DNA of 64,000 bases from positions 62,001 through 126,000 of the forward strand of contig NZ_SMAL01000007.1 in NCBI RefSeq assembly GCF_004342165.1, written 5' to 3'. A program made the translations under genes and the position numbers. The notes beneath the pieces were generated by a model. That model was given only the letters and a program-made list of their open reading frames with translations. It made no database searches and had not been told where the DNA came from. Below, piece after piece: positions 26,948 to 36,194 of this stretch (position 1 is the first letter of the stretch; each line of letters begins with the position of its first letter). This DNA comes from Natranaerovirga pectinivora. Its GTDB lineage: Bacteria; Bacillota; Clostridia; Lachnospirales; DSM-24629.

Positions 26948-28141
26948 TTGAATAAAAGATTATTTACTTCGGAATCAGTAACTGAAGGACATCCAGATAA
27001 AATCTGTGACCAGATTTCTGATGCAGTTCTTGATGCTATTTTTGAACAAGATCCAACTGCAAGAGTTGCTTGTGAAACTGCTGTAACAACAGGTTTAGTG
27101 TTAGTGATTGGGGAAATTTCTACAAAGTGTTATGTAGATATACCAAAAATAGTACGTGAAACAATTAAAGAAATTGGATACGATAGAGCTAAATATGGAT
27201 TTGATGGAGATACTTGTGCAGTATTAACATCGTTAGATGAACAATCAGTGGATATTGCACTTGGGGTTGATCAAGCATTAGAATCTAAAAAAGGTGAGAT
27301 GACAGACTCTGAGATTGAAGCTATTGGAGCAGGAGATCAAGGAATGATGTTCGGATTCGCTTGTGATGAAACGCCTGAGTTAATGCCAATGCCAATTTCT
27401 TTAGCACATAAACTCACTAGAAGATTATCTGAAGTTAGAAAAAATGGTACATTAGGTTATTTAAGACCAGATGGAAAATCTCAAGTAACTGTTGAGTATG
27501 TTGATGGAAAACCAGTTAGAGTTGATGCTGTTGTTATTTCTTCACAACATAATGCAGATGTTGAGCATAGTACAATCGAAAAAGATATTATTGAGCATGT
27601 AGTTAAAGCTGTAATTCCAGCTGAGTTATTAGATGATCAAACAAAATACTATATTAATCCAACAGGAAGATTTGTTATCGGCGGACCACAAGGTGATGCT
27701 GGTTTAACAGGTAGAAAAATCATCGTAGATACTTACGGCGGATACGCAAGTCACGGTGGTGGCGCTTTCTCTGGAAAAGATCCAACAAAAGTTGACCGTT
27801 CGGCAGCTTACGCTGCAAGATATGTTGCTAAGAATATCGTAGCAGCTGGACTTGCTAAAAAATGTGAGATTGAGTTAGCTTATGCAATTGGTGTGGCTAG
27901 ACCAGTTTCTATTTTAATTAATACTCACGGAACAGGTGTTATTGCAGATGAAAAGATTACAGAAATTGTTGATAAAACATTTGATTTAAGACCTGCAGGT
28001 ATTATTAAATCTTTAGATTTAAGAAGACCAATTTACAAAAAAACAGCGGCTTATGGACATTTTGGAAGAACAGATGTTGATTTACCTTGGGAAAGAACTG
28101 ACAAGGTTGATGCTATTAAGGCAGCGGCTGGAATTAATTAA
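26948..28141 (+). CDS. metK: S-adenosylmethionine synthetase
   Basis: Makes SAM from methionine and ATP. A 397-residue cytoplasmic enzyme with [18 protein letters not shown] at the N-terminus, the central [12 protein letters not shown] hexapeptide region and the [19 protein letters not shown] phosphate loop. The start is TTG at 26948, seven bases after AAAGGAGGA. Monocistronic with a strong terminator. It supplies SAM for, among others, the two methyltransferases of the flagellar island. Confidence 0.97.
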   Translation: MNKRLFTSESVTEGHPDKICDQISDAVLDAIFEQDPTARVACETAVTTGLVLVIGEISTKCYVDIPKIVRETIKEIGYDRAKYGFDGDTCAVLTSLDEQSVDIALGVDQALESKKGEMTDSEIEAIGAGDQGMMFGFACDETPELMPMPISLAHKLTRRLSEVRKNGTLGYLRPDGKSQVTVEYVDGKPVRVDAVVISSQHNADVEHSTIEKDIIEHVVKAVIPAELLDDQTKYYINPTGRFVIGGPQGDAGLTGRKIIVDTYGGYASHGGGAFSGKDPTKVDRSAAYAARYVAKNIVAAGLAKKCEIELAYAIGVARPVSILINTHGTGVIADEKITEIVDKTFDLRPAGIIKSLDLRRPIYKKTAAYGHFGRTDVDLPWERTDKVDAIKAAAGIN

Positions 28142-28148
28142 TACAACT

Positions 28149-28179
28149 AAAGCGAAGATTAAATTCTTCGCTTTTTTTT
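28149..28179 (+). terminator. Terminator of metK
   Basis: AAAGCGAAGA (28149-28158) pairs with TCTTCGCTTT (28165-28174), followed by a run of T. Confidence 0.94.
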
Positions 28180-28206
28180 ATGAGTGTTGGGTTGCTGGGA
28201 ACTGGC

Positions 28207-28321
28207 GACTTAGAAGTGTTATATATAAGATTAATGGACCCTTATTCATCCTTGGATAAAAGGGTCCAGCTACGCCATCCGTGGCTTCGCAGTTAAATCT
28301 TATATATAACACTTCTAAGTC
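28207..28321. repeat. 115-base palindromic element with 26-bp perfect arms
   Basis: Arms 28207-28232 and 28296-28321 are exact reverse complements over 26 bases. Between them, TGGACCCTT (28235-28243) pairs with AAGGGTCCA (28260-28268) with an inner ATCC/GGAT, and a third small GCCA/TGGC hairpin follows at about 28275. No protein is encoded. It occupies the metK-recD2 gap (336 bases). It could be a MITE-like or REP-like element, or a structured RNA. Confidence 0.75.
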
Positions 28322-28377
28322 TTTGACGTGGTTTTAAGAAGTTTCTTTAAATTAATAGATTAAAGATTATAAAGATT

Positions 28378-28390
28378 AGGGACGGTTCTT
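28378..28390. other. GGGACGGTTCTT-type end sequence
   Basis: AGGGACGGTTCTT lies between the palindromic element and the recD2 promoter. From memory, this kind of end sequence is common beside REP-associated (Y1) transposases in Firmicutes. No transposase is present here, so it would be an orphan end. Confidence 0.3.
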
Positions 28391-28419
28391 CAAATTACAT
28401 TCTGCTTTGATTTTCTGCG

Positions 28420-28448
28420 TTGTACATTGGATATCTCTATGCTAAAAT
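28420..28448 (+). promoter_or_regulatory. Sigma-A type promoter for recD2
   Basis: TTGTAC (28420-28425) and TAAAAT (28443-28448) with a 17-base spacer; a TATAAT overlaps downstream at 28448-28453. The translation start is 30 bases further on. Confidence 0.6.
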
Positions 28449-28477
28449 ATAATCAAATAGGAACTTAGGTGAGATGG

Positions 28478-30709
28478 ATGGAAATTATTGAAGGTTATGT
28501 TGAATCGATTATATATACGAACTCAGAGAATGGGTATACTGTTTTGACTTTAGTGAGGGATTTGGAAGAGATTTCTTGTGTTGGGTATTTTGGTCAGATT
28601 AGTGAAGGTGAGTATCTTAAAGCCGAGGCAGAGATTAGTAAGCATCATACTTATGGAGAGCAGTATCAGGTTAAGAAGTATGAGATTACTATGCCTCAAA
28701 GTGTCCATGGTATAGAGAAATATCTTGCTTCTGGGATTATTAAGGGGATAGGTCCTGCTTTGGCTAAGAAGATTGTTAATAAGTTTAAGAAAGAAACTTT
28801 TAGGATTATTGAGGAAGAGCCAGAAAGGCTTGTTGAGATTAAAGGGATTACAGATAAGAAGGCTCAGTCTATTGCTGAAACTTTTGAAGAGAAGAGAGAA
28901 ATGAGACAAGCCATGCTTTTTTTACAGGAATATGGCATCTCAACGAATTTTGCTATAAAAATATATCAAAATTATGGTGAAGATCTTTATAATGTAGTAA
29001 AAACCAATCCCTACATGCTTGCTGAAGATATTGAAGGGATAGGTTTTAAATTAGCAGATGACATTGCAGGTAAGATAGGAATTGATAGCAATTCTGATTT
29101 TAGAGTTCAATCAGGTATTTTATACATTCTTACTCAAGGATCTTTAGAAGGTCATACCTATTTGCCTAAAGGGATTCTGCTTGAAAAGGCAATAGAATTA
29201 TTGGCTGTTCCAAAGGTTAATATTGAACATATTATAGTCGATATGCAGATTAACAAATTGTTAATACAAAAGGAAGTAAATAACGAAACGGTCGTATATT
29301 CTTTAAGATATTATTATATGGAATTAGCAGTGGCAAGAAAATTGTTTGATCTAAGTGAAAGCTATGAGGATATAGATGCAAGTCAAATTGAAAAAAAGAT
29401 TGCCCATATAGAAAAAAACATAAATATAGAGTTAGATGCCATACAAAAGGAAGCGGTTATGGAAGCTGCTAAAAGTGGTGTTTTTGTATTAACAGGTGGA
29501 CCAGGTACTGGTAAAACCACAACAATTAATACCATCATTCATTTTTTCAAAGAAGAGGGCTTAGAGATTTTGTTGGCAGCACCAACAGGTAGAGCGGCGA
29601 AAAGAATGACAGAGACCACAGGGTATGAAGCCCAAACCATACATCGATTATTAGAAATATCCTATAGAAGTGATGATGATAAATTTGGCTTAAGGTTTGA
29701 AAGAAATGAAGACAATCCTTTGGAAGCAGATGTTATAATAGTGGATGAAATGTCTATGGTAGATATTACAATTATGCATCATTTATTAAAAGCAATTACA
29801 CCTGGGACAAGGTTGATATTAGTTGGAGATGCTAACCAGTTGCCGTCTGTTGGTCCTGGTAATGTATTAAAAGACATCATATATTCTAATTGTGTCAATG
29901 TGGTTATGTTAAATAAAATTTTTAGACAAGAAGATCAAAGTAAAATAGTTGTAAATGCTCATATGATTAACGAAGGAAAAGATATTGAGCTGAATAATAA
30001 AAGCAAAGACTTCTTTTTTATAAAAAGAGTAACACCAGATTTGTTAGTTGATGAGTTAAAAACTTTAGTTAAAAATAGATTGCCAAAGTTTACAGGTTGT
30101 AGTATATTTGACGGCATTCAAATACTAACCCCAATGAGAAAAGGGGTACTAGGCACACAACAACTTAATAATGATATACAAGAGATTATTAATCCTTCTA
30201 ATAAGAACAAGCAAGAAAAAACATATAGAAATATCACTTTCAGAGAAGGTGATAAAATAATGCAAATAAAAAACAATTATCAAATTATGTGGCAAGTAAA
30301 AAATAAATTAGGGTATGTAATCGAAGAAGGAACAGGTGTGTATAATGGTGATATGGGCGTCATAAAAAGCATTAACAATTACGCTGAAACCATATTGGTT
30401 CATTATGAAGATGGTAAAGAAGTTGAGTATGAATTCAATCAATTAGAAGAAATAGAATTGGCTTATGCAACTACAATTCATAAATCTCAAGGATCAGAAT
30501 ACCCAGTTGTAATCATACCATTATTAACAGGACCTAGCTTGCTCCTTAATAGAAATTTATTATATACTGCAGTAACGAGAGCAAAAAAATATGTTATACT
30601 CATTGGAAGTGAAAATACCATTCAGACGATGATCAAAAATGAAAGGGAAATCTATAGATATTCTAGTTTAGAACTTCGAATAAAAGAGCTTTTTAATCAG
30701 ATGCAATAG
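28478..30709 (+). CDS. recD2: RecD2-type superfamily 1 DNA helicase
   Basis: A 743-residue 5'-3' helicase of the RecD/TraA-like family acting without RecBC. It has an N-terminal OB-like and HhH region (about 1-300, ASGIIKGIGPALAKKIV), Walker A LTGGPGTGKTTTINT, DEMSMVD motif II, GDANQLPSVGPG motif III, and C-terminal YATTIHKSQGSEYPV plus YTAVTRAKKYV motifs. An in-frame GTG at 28469 is within the ribosome site TAGGTGAG, so ATG 28478 is used. Codon choice shifts at about 28915: upstream it prefers AAG and GAG, downstream AAA and GAA. comF follows closely. Confidence 0.94.
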   Translation: MEIIEGYVESIIYTNSENGYTVLTLVRDLEEISCVGYFGQISEGEYLKAEAEISKHHTYGEQYQVKKYEITMPQSVHGIEKYLASGIIKGIGPALAKKIVNKFKKETFRIIEEEPERLVEIKGITDKKAQSIAETFEEKREMRQAMLFLQEYGISTNFAIKIYQNYGEDLYNVVKTNPYMLAEDIEGIGFKLADDIAGKIGIDSNSDFRVQSGILYILTQGSLEGHTYLPKGILLEKAIELLAVPKVNIEHIIVDMQINKLLIQKEVNNETVVYSLRYYYMELAVARKLFDLSESYEDIDASQIEKKIAHIEKNINIELDAIQKEAVMEAAKSGVFVLTGGPGTGKTTTINTIIHFFKEEGLEILLAAPTGRAAKRMTETTGYEAQTIHRLLEISYRSDDDKFGLRFERNEDNPLEADVIIVDEMSMVDITIMHHLLKAITPGTRLILVGDANQLPSVGPGNVLKDIIYSNCVNVVMLNKIFRQEDQSKIVVNAHMINEGKDIELNNKSKDFFFIKRVTPDLLVDELKTLVKNRLPKFTGCSIFDGIQILTPMRKGVLGTQQLNNDIQEIINPSNKNKQEKTYRNITFREGDKIMQIKNNYQIMWQVKNKLGYVIEEGTGVYNGDMGVIKSINNYAETILVHYEDGKEVEYEFNQLEEIELAYATTIHKSQGSEYPVVIIPLLTGPSLLLNRNLLYTAVTRAKKYVILIGSENTIQTMIKNEREIYRYSSLELRIKELFNQMQ

Positions 30710-30737
30710 GAAAAACTTTTATAAAGCAGGTGAATTT

Positions 30738-31451
30738 ATGGATTATATAACAAAAATGTTAGATATAATATATCCACCTAGATGTCCTTTATGCAATGAC
30801 ATCATACCTTGGTTTGAAGAAAAAAGAATATGTACAGGATGCTTAGAAAAGTCACCTATTATTGAAGGGCCTAGATGCACAAAATGTAGCAAACCTGTCT
30901 TTCATCAAGAAATTACACACTGCTTTGACTGCCATAAACAAGAGTTGGCATATGAAAAAGGCTGGTCCCTATGGTCATATGAAGAACCTGTCAAAAAAGC
31001 CATTTACCAATACAAGTACCATAATAAAAGAGAATATGCGCCTTTGTTTGCAAAGGAATTGGTATCAGAATTCAAAAGTGATATAGAGAAATATAATATA
31101 GGGACTATTGTACCAGTACCATTATCCAAGAAAAGACAAAGAACAAGAGGGTACAATCAAGCTTATCTATTGGCAAAAGAGATAGGCAAGCTATTAGATA
31201 AAGAAGTAGTAGAACTCTTAGAAAGACATTTGGACACATTGCCCCAAAAGGAATTGAATGATAAAGAAAGATTGAAGAACTTAAATAAAGTTTTTTCTGT
31301 AAACAATGATAAAAAAGTACTAAATAATATATTGATTGTAGACGATATATATACTACAGGAAGTACGATTAATGCATGTGCAATGAGTATAAAAGAACAT
31401 TATGATACGGATATTTACTATATCTGTATCGCCATAGGGAAAGGCATTTAG
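30738..31451 (+). CDS. comF: ComF family phosphoribosyltransferase-like protein
   Basis: A 237-residue ComFC homologue, needed for natural transformation in species that take up DNA. N-terminal Cys pairs CPLC, CTGC, CTKC and CFDC suggest two zinc sites. The C-terminal PRTase fold carries the PRPP loop ILIVDDIYTTGSTI. The ComFA helicase is not adjacent; recD2 sits in its place. Downstream order yvyF-flgM-flgN matches Bacillus comFC-yvyF-flgM-yvyG. CAGGTG precedes the ATG. Confidence 0.93.
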   Translation: MDYITKMLDIIYPPRCPLCNDIIPWFEEKRICTGCLEKSPIIEGPRCTKCSKPVFHQEITHCFDCHKQELAYEKGWSLWSYEEPVKKAIYQYKYHNKREYAPLFAKELVSEFKSDIEKYNIGTIVPVPLSKKRQRTRGYNQAYLLAKEIGKLLDKEVVELLERHLDTLPQKELNDKERLKNLNKVFSVNNDKKVLNNILIVDDIYTTGSTINACAMSIKEHYDTDIYYICIAIGKGI

Positions 31452-31467
31452 AAGGAGGAGACATGAT

Positions 31468-31884
31468 ATGGATGTAAGAAATTGTAAAACTTGCGGAAAA
31501 ATATTTAATTATATAGGTGGGCAACCCATATGTCCGACCTGTAAAAGAAATCTAGAAGATAAATTTCAAGAAGTAAAAGCATATATCAAAGATAATCCAG
31601 AAGCTCAGATTTATCAAGTAGCTGAAGATACAGATGTTAATATTAATCAATTAAGACAGTGGATTAGAGAAGAAAGGCTTACCTTTTCAGATAGTTCCAC
31701 GATAGGAATAGAATGTGAAAAATGTGGGATAACCATTAAAACGGGAAGATTTTGTAATAGATGTAAAGAAGACATTGCTCATAATTTAGGGAGTGCCTAT
31801 GGTACTCAGAAAAAAGAAGAAGTGAATGAGTTTAAGAACAAAGATACAACAAGTAAAATGAGATATTTAAATAGAGATCGATAA
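31468..31884 (+). CDS. Flagellar operon protein YvyF (zinc-finger type)
   Basis: A 138-residue protein with four CxxC pairs: CKTC and CPTC at the N-terminus, CEKC and CNRC at about 90-108. Between them is a MerR-like helix-turn-helix segment (DVNINQLRQWIREERL). It corresponds to B. subtilis YvyF, which lies between comFC and flgM and has a poorly defined role in flagellar regulation. AAGGAGGAG lies eight bases before ATG 31468. Confidence 0.88.
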   Translation: MDVRNCKTCGKIFNYIGGQPICPTCKRNLEDKFQEVKAYIKDNPEAQIYQVAEDTDVNINQLRQWIREERLTFSDSSTIGIECEKCGITIKTGRFCNRCKEDIAHNLGSAYGTQKKEEVNEFKNKDTTSKMRYLNRDR

Positions 31885-31944
31885 ACCTAAGAAAATGCAT
31901 ATAAGGAAACTTGACTTGTATGTATTTTTTTGTAATGAAAAAGT

Positions 31945-31971
31945 TAAGAATTAATATAAGTATTCCGATAA
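31945..31971 (+). promoter_or_regulatory. Candidate sigma-28 promoter for flgM
   Basis: TAAG (31945-31948), 15 bases, then TCCGATAA (31964-31971): one mismatch in each box against TAAA-N15-GCCGATAA. flgM is a known sigma-28 target in other species. Confidence 0.6.
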
Positions 31972-32026
31972 ATAATATAAATAGATAGATGTAAAAAATG
32001 AGAGTGGGAAAAGGTTGGTGAACGTT

Positions 32027-32305
32027 ATGAGAATTGACGGGATAAATAAAGTTGGAAATATCTACAATAAAAGTGGCGTAAAGGTTGAAAAGATATATGC
32101 TGCTAAAAAAGAAAATGATTCATTAAACATATCAGATTTTGGAAGAGAATTGCAAATTGCTAAGAAGGCAGTTGGAAATACACCTGATATAAGAAGAGAC
32201 AAAGTTGACGCTATTAAAAATCAAATAGCGTCAGGAGCATATAATGTTAGTGTAGAAGAAGTAGCCAATAAAATCATTGAAAGCTATTTCGATTTAAAAA
32301 TCTAA
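32027..32305 (+). CDS. flgM: Anti-sigma-28 factor FlgM
   Basis: Binds the flagellar sigma factor until the hook is finished and FlgM is exported. A 92-residue protein with an N-terminal disordered part and the C-terminal sigma-binding helices (RRDKVDAIKNQIASGAYNVS, VANKIIESYF). The frame extends to TTG 32015 and GTG 32018, but ATG 32027 begins MRIDGINKV like relatives and is six bases from GGTG. Own sigma-28 type promoter upstream. Confidence 0.93.
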   Translation: MRIDGINKVGNIYNKSGVKVEKIYAAKKENDSLNISDFGRELQIAKKAVGNTPDIRRDKVDAIKNQIASGAYNVSVEEVANKIIESYFDLKI

Positions 32306-32322
32306 TATACAAGGAGTAAATC

Positions 32323-32835
32323 ATGGCTAGTTTAATCGAAGAATTAATAAATACTCTTAGTGAAGAATTGGATTCTTACAATCAAATATTAGAAGTAACC
32401 AATGCTAAAACAGATATCATCATTAGGGGCGATGTATCAGCTTTGCAAGAAATTACAGAAAAAGAACAGAATATAGCTGGGAGATTAGCTAGACTTGAAA
32501 AAAAGAGAGAATCCCATATAGAGGATATAAGTCTAGTGATCAATATAAATTCTAAGGAACTTTCTCTGACAAAATTAGTAGAACTACTAAAAGGTCAGGA
32601 AAAAGAACGAAAAGAATTAATGGATATTAACAATCAATTAAAAGAAACCATAGAAGAATTACAAAATAGAAGCGAACAAAATAAGGCATTAATTAATCAG
32701 TCATTAGATTTGATAGACTTTACAATTAATGCCATTAGAACTAGCAGAGTGGCACCACAAACTGCAGGTTATGAAAACAAAGGGAAAGCCTTTGAAGGCA
32801 ATACAAACAATGCCATGTTTGACGCAAAACAATAA
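32323..32835 (+). CDS. flgN: Flagellar export chaperone FlgN
   Basis: A 170-residue, mostly helical chaperone for the hook-filament junction proteins encoded by the next three genes. Long amphipathic helices at about 3-60 and 75-145 and a disordered Asn/Gly-rich tail fit FlgN (YvyG in Bacillus). No membrane segment. ATG after AAGGAG. It lies 17 bases after flgM and 18 before flgK. Confidence 0.88.
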   Translation: MASLIEELINTLSEELDSYNQILEVTNAKTDIIIRGDVSALQEITEKEQNIAGRLARLEKKRESHIEDISLVININSKELSLTKLVELLKGQEKERKELMDINNQLKETIEELQNRSEQNKALINQSLDLIDFTINAIRTSRVAPQTAGYENKGKAFEGNTNNAMFDAKQ

Positions 32836-32853
32836 TAGAACTGAGGTGGTACA

Positions 32854-34452
32854 ATGGCTTCCATAGGCAGTTTGTCTAGAGCGGTATCTGGATTAATGGC
32901 GAATCAAAGAGCATTAAATGCTACGGCTCATAATTTATCAAATGTAGACACACAGGGATTTGTAAGACAACAAGTATTATTTAAAGACAGTTCTTATGTA
33001 GGAATAGGGAATAATTTTCAAGTAGGACTAGGAACTGATATACAATCCCTAAGACAAGTAAGAGATATATTTTTAGATAGAGCATATAGAGATGAAGCAG
33101 GAAGATTAGGCTTTTATGATTCAAAATATCAAGCAGTTGCAGAGCTTGAAATTGTTTTTGGAGAGATAGGGGGAGAAAGTTTTTCTACAGTATTAGATGA
33201 CTTGTGGAAATCTATCAATGAACTCTCTAAACATCCAGAAGGATTAGAAACAAGAGGTACTTTTGTACAAAGTGCAACCATGTTTATAAATCGTGTTAAT
33301 CTTATTTCTAATCAAATGAATGACTATCAAATGAACCTTAATACACAGGTTGTGGATATGGTTAAGGAAATCAATGGATTAGGAGATACAATACACCAAT
33401 TAAATGAAGCCATTTGTAAATACGAAGCATATGGCGATAATGCTAACGATTTAAGAGATCAAAGAAATAATGCATTAGATCGATTGTCTTATTTGGTGGA
33501 TATTACATATAGAGAAGATGCAACAGGAAAAGTATCGGTAAACATAGAAGGGATGAATTTTGTTTCAAATGGTAGAGTATCACATTTAGGACTTGAACAG
33601 GCTGAGCCTAATAGCCCGATGGTCAAACCAGTTTGGAAAGAATACGATAAAGACTTATTTAGTTTCCATAAGGAAATAAAGCCTGAAAATGACAATGATA
33701 AAGGTGCCTTAAAAGGGTTACTACTTGCAAGAGGGACGCGTGCAGCTAATTATACAGATTTGGAAAATGCTGAGCATTATAACAAAAATATTAAACCCTC
33801 TGTGGTAATGAATGCCCAAGCCCAATTTGATAAATTAGTCAATGGCATAGTAACATTAATCAATGATACTCTAGCGCCTAATAAAGATGGGGTTTTAGAT
33901 GATGAAGCACCATATGGGTTAGATGGTAGTCGAGGGACAGAAATATTCAAAAGACAACATTACAATAGATATGATGCAGATGGCAATGTAATTGGCACGG
34001 ATAATACCGATATTTATACATTATATACTTCGGGAAATATTATAGTTAATCCTGCAATACTACAAGATTACGATAAGATAGCTCTTAGTAAAGTGAATGG
34101 AGCTATTGGTGACAACAGCATTATTGAAAAACTAATTAACAATTGGAACAAGCCTTTTGGGGCTCTTGAACCAGGGGCAACATCTCAAATGAACTTTAAT
34201 GAATACTATGCAAGTTTTATATCTGGATTAGGTAATACAGGTAATTTGGCAATTAATATGCAAAAGAACCAGCAGATAATGGTGAATCAAATTGATAATC
34301 AAAGAAGTCAATTAATGGGTGTTTCTTCAGACGAAGAATTAGGAAATATGATGAAATACCAACACGCCTATAATGCCAATGCAAAAGTAGTTAATGCAAT
34401 AGATGAAATGATGGAGCACATAATAACTAGAGTAGGAATAGTAGGTAGATAG
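32854..34452 (+). CDS. flgK: Flagellar hook-associated protein 1 (FlgK), first copy
   Basis: A 532-residue hook-filament junction protein. The N-terminal axial motif is AHNLSNVDTQGFVRQQVLF and the C-terminal D0 is MMKYQHAYNANAKVVNAIDE. The central domain is unlike that of the neighbour at 34463, which is also a complete FlgK-type protein. AGGTGG precedes the ATG. Export by the flagellar type III apparatus, with FlgN as likely chaperone. Confidence 0.93.
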   Translation: MASIGSLSRAVSGLMANQRALNATAHNLSNVDTQGFVRQQVLFKDSSYVGIGNNFQVGLGTDIQSLRQVRDIFLDRAYRDEAGRLGFYDSKYQAVAELEIVFGEIGGESFSTVLDDLWKSINELSKHPEGLETRGTFVQSATMFINRVNLISNQMNDYQMNLNTQVVDMVKEINGLGDTIHQLNEAICKYEAYGDNANDLRDQRNNALDRLSYLVDITYREDATGKVSVNIEGMNFVSNGRVSHLGLEQAEPNSPMVKPVWKEYDKDLFSFHKEIKPENDNDKGALKGLLLARGTRAANYTDLENAEHYNKNIKPSVVMNAQAQFDKLVNGIVTLINDTLAPNKDGVLDDEAPYGLDGSRGTEIFKRQHYNRYDADGNVIGTDNTDIYTLYTSGNIIVNPAILQDYDKIALSKVNGAIGDNSIIEKLINNWNKPFGALEPGATSQMNFNEYYASFISGLGNTGNLAINMQKNQQIMVNQIDNQRSQLMGVSSDEELGNMMKYQHAYNANAKVVNAIDEMMEHIITRVGIVGR

Positions 34453-34462
34453 GAGGTTAGTT

Positions 34463-36181
34463 ATGTCATTCTTTGGAATAAATGTTGCAACACGAGGATT
34501 ATTTACAGCTAAAACAGCATTAAACGTAACTAATCACAATATAGCCAATGCTGAAACAAAAGGGTACTCAAGACAAGTTGCGGAACAAAAGGCTATTAGA
34601 GCTTTACCTGGGTATGGTATTGGTATGATAGGAACAGGTTCTGAAGTTGTTAATGTAAAACAATTAAGGAATCAATACTTTGACGTAAAATTGTGGAATA
34701 CATCTCGTTATTTAGGGGAATACAGTGTAAAGAACACAAACCTAAGACAGTTAGAAACCATATTGGATGAATTATCAGGTACTGGATTCAATGTAGAGTT
34801 TAATAGAATGTTTGAGCAAATACAAAACTTATCTACAAATCCAAATGACCCTGCTTATAGAGCTACTTTTAGAGATGCTGCAGTTAGTTTTGGAAACTAC
34901 TTTAACAGCTTAGATGAACAATTAAGAAACGTACAAAGAGATATGAACTTTGCAGTAAAAACAAAGGTAGATGAAATCAACTTTACGGCAGATCAACTAA
35001 GCAGTTTGAATGCTCAAATAGCCAATATCGAGTTAACTGGCGTAAAGGCAAATGATCTAAGAGATGAAAGAGCCAATTTAATTGATAAACTCTCACAAGT
35101 TGTAAATGTTAAAGTTAGTGAAATTGAAGTAGGCACTAATATGAACCGTTACATTGTTACAATAAACGGGCAAACATTAGTGGATGGTCAACATTCAAAC
35201 TATTTAGAAGTAAGACCAAGGGCTGTGTTGTATAATCCAGAAGATGAGCCAGATTTATATGATATTTACTGGAGAACAGGACAAGAATTTAATATTAGTG
35301 ACAATAATCTTGGTGGAGAACTAAAAGGTTATTTGGATTTAAGAGATGGTAATAATGGACAAAACTTTAAAGGTGCTGTTTTAAGTCGAGACGATGATGC
35401 ACATACCATTACTATAGGAAATATGAATAGAACAGATATCCCTAAAAGTGGTCAAATATCAGTTAACAATGTAAAAGTAAATTATAACGATTATACTATT
35501 AATCCAGATGGAAGTATAACCTTTGAATTAGATCCTTCTACACCAATGCCAGAAACGGCTACCACTGTTCAAATAGGCAATAACATGGGGTATAAAGGTA
35601 TTCCTTATTATATGGCTCAGCTCAATGAATTTGTAAGAACATTTGCAATGAGTGTTAATAAAATACATACACAAGGTCAAGACAACAGTGGCAATCCAGC
35701 AGGGGCATTGTTTTCATTTGTAGGCTATACAGGTACTCCTCCATTAGACGAAAATGATCCAAATTCATACAATGGCATAACAGCTAATAATTTTACGTTA
35801 GATAGAACAATTATGAATGACTTAAGTAAAATTGCAACAGCAATGGACGCGTCTCTAGGAGTAGAGAACAATGACATATTATTAAAAATATTAGAATTAA
35901 AGCATGATATCAATATGTTTAGTCAAGGAAAACCAGAAAGCTTTATGCAGGCATTAACCAGTGAATTAGCCATAGATGCAAAACAAGCTAATAATTTTAC
36001 AAATGGGCAGCAAAACATTATATTAGCAATAGAAAACCAAAGGCTATCCTTCTCAGGAGTAGACTTAAATGAAGAAACGACTAATATGCTAAGATTTCAA
36101 CATGCCTATAACTTGGCTGCAAAAATGATAAGTGTAATGAATGAAATATACGATGTAACAATAAACCGAATGGGTGTATAG
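34463..36181 (+). CDS. flgK: Flagellar hook-associated protein 1 (FlgK), second copy
   Basis: A 572-residue FlgK paralogue 10 bases after the first. It has the N-terminal NHNIANAETKGYSRQVAEQ, which is closer to textbook FlgK, and the C-terminal MLRFQHAYNLAAKMISVMNE. Both ends needed for axial assembly are intact. The divergent centre suggests an old duplication, so the filament junction may contain two different rings or alternative junction proteins. AGGAGG precedes the ATG. Confidence 0.93.
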   Translation: MSFFGINVATRGLFTAKTALNVTNHNIANAETKGYSRQVAEQKAIRALPGYGIGMIGTGSEVVNVKQLRNQYFDVKLWNTSRYLGEYSVKNTNLRQLETILDELSGTGFNVEFNRMFEQIQNLSTNPNDPAYRATFRDAAVSFGNYFNSLDEQLRNVQRDMNFAVKTKVDEINFTADQLSSLNAQIANIELTGVKANDLRDERANLIDKLSQVVNVKVSEIEVGTNMNRYIVTINGQTLVDGQHSNYLEVRPRAVLYNPEDEPDLYDIYWRTGQEFNISDNNLGGELKGYLDLRDGNNGQNFKGAVLSRDDDAHTITIGNMNRTDIPKSGQISVNNVKVNYNDYTINPDGSITFELDPSTPMPETATTVQIGNNMGYKGIPYYMAQLNEFVRTFAMSVNKIHTQGQDNSGNPAGALFSFVGYTGTPPLDENDPNSYNGITANNFTLDRTIMNDLSKIATAMDASLGVENNDILLKILELKHDINMFSQGKPESFMQALTSELAIDAKQANNFTNGQQNIILAIENQRLSFSGVDLNEETTNMLRFQHAYNLAAKMISVMNEIYDVTINRMGV

Positions 36182-36194
36182 GAGGTTTGAATAG

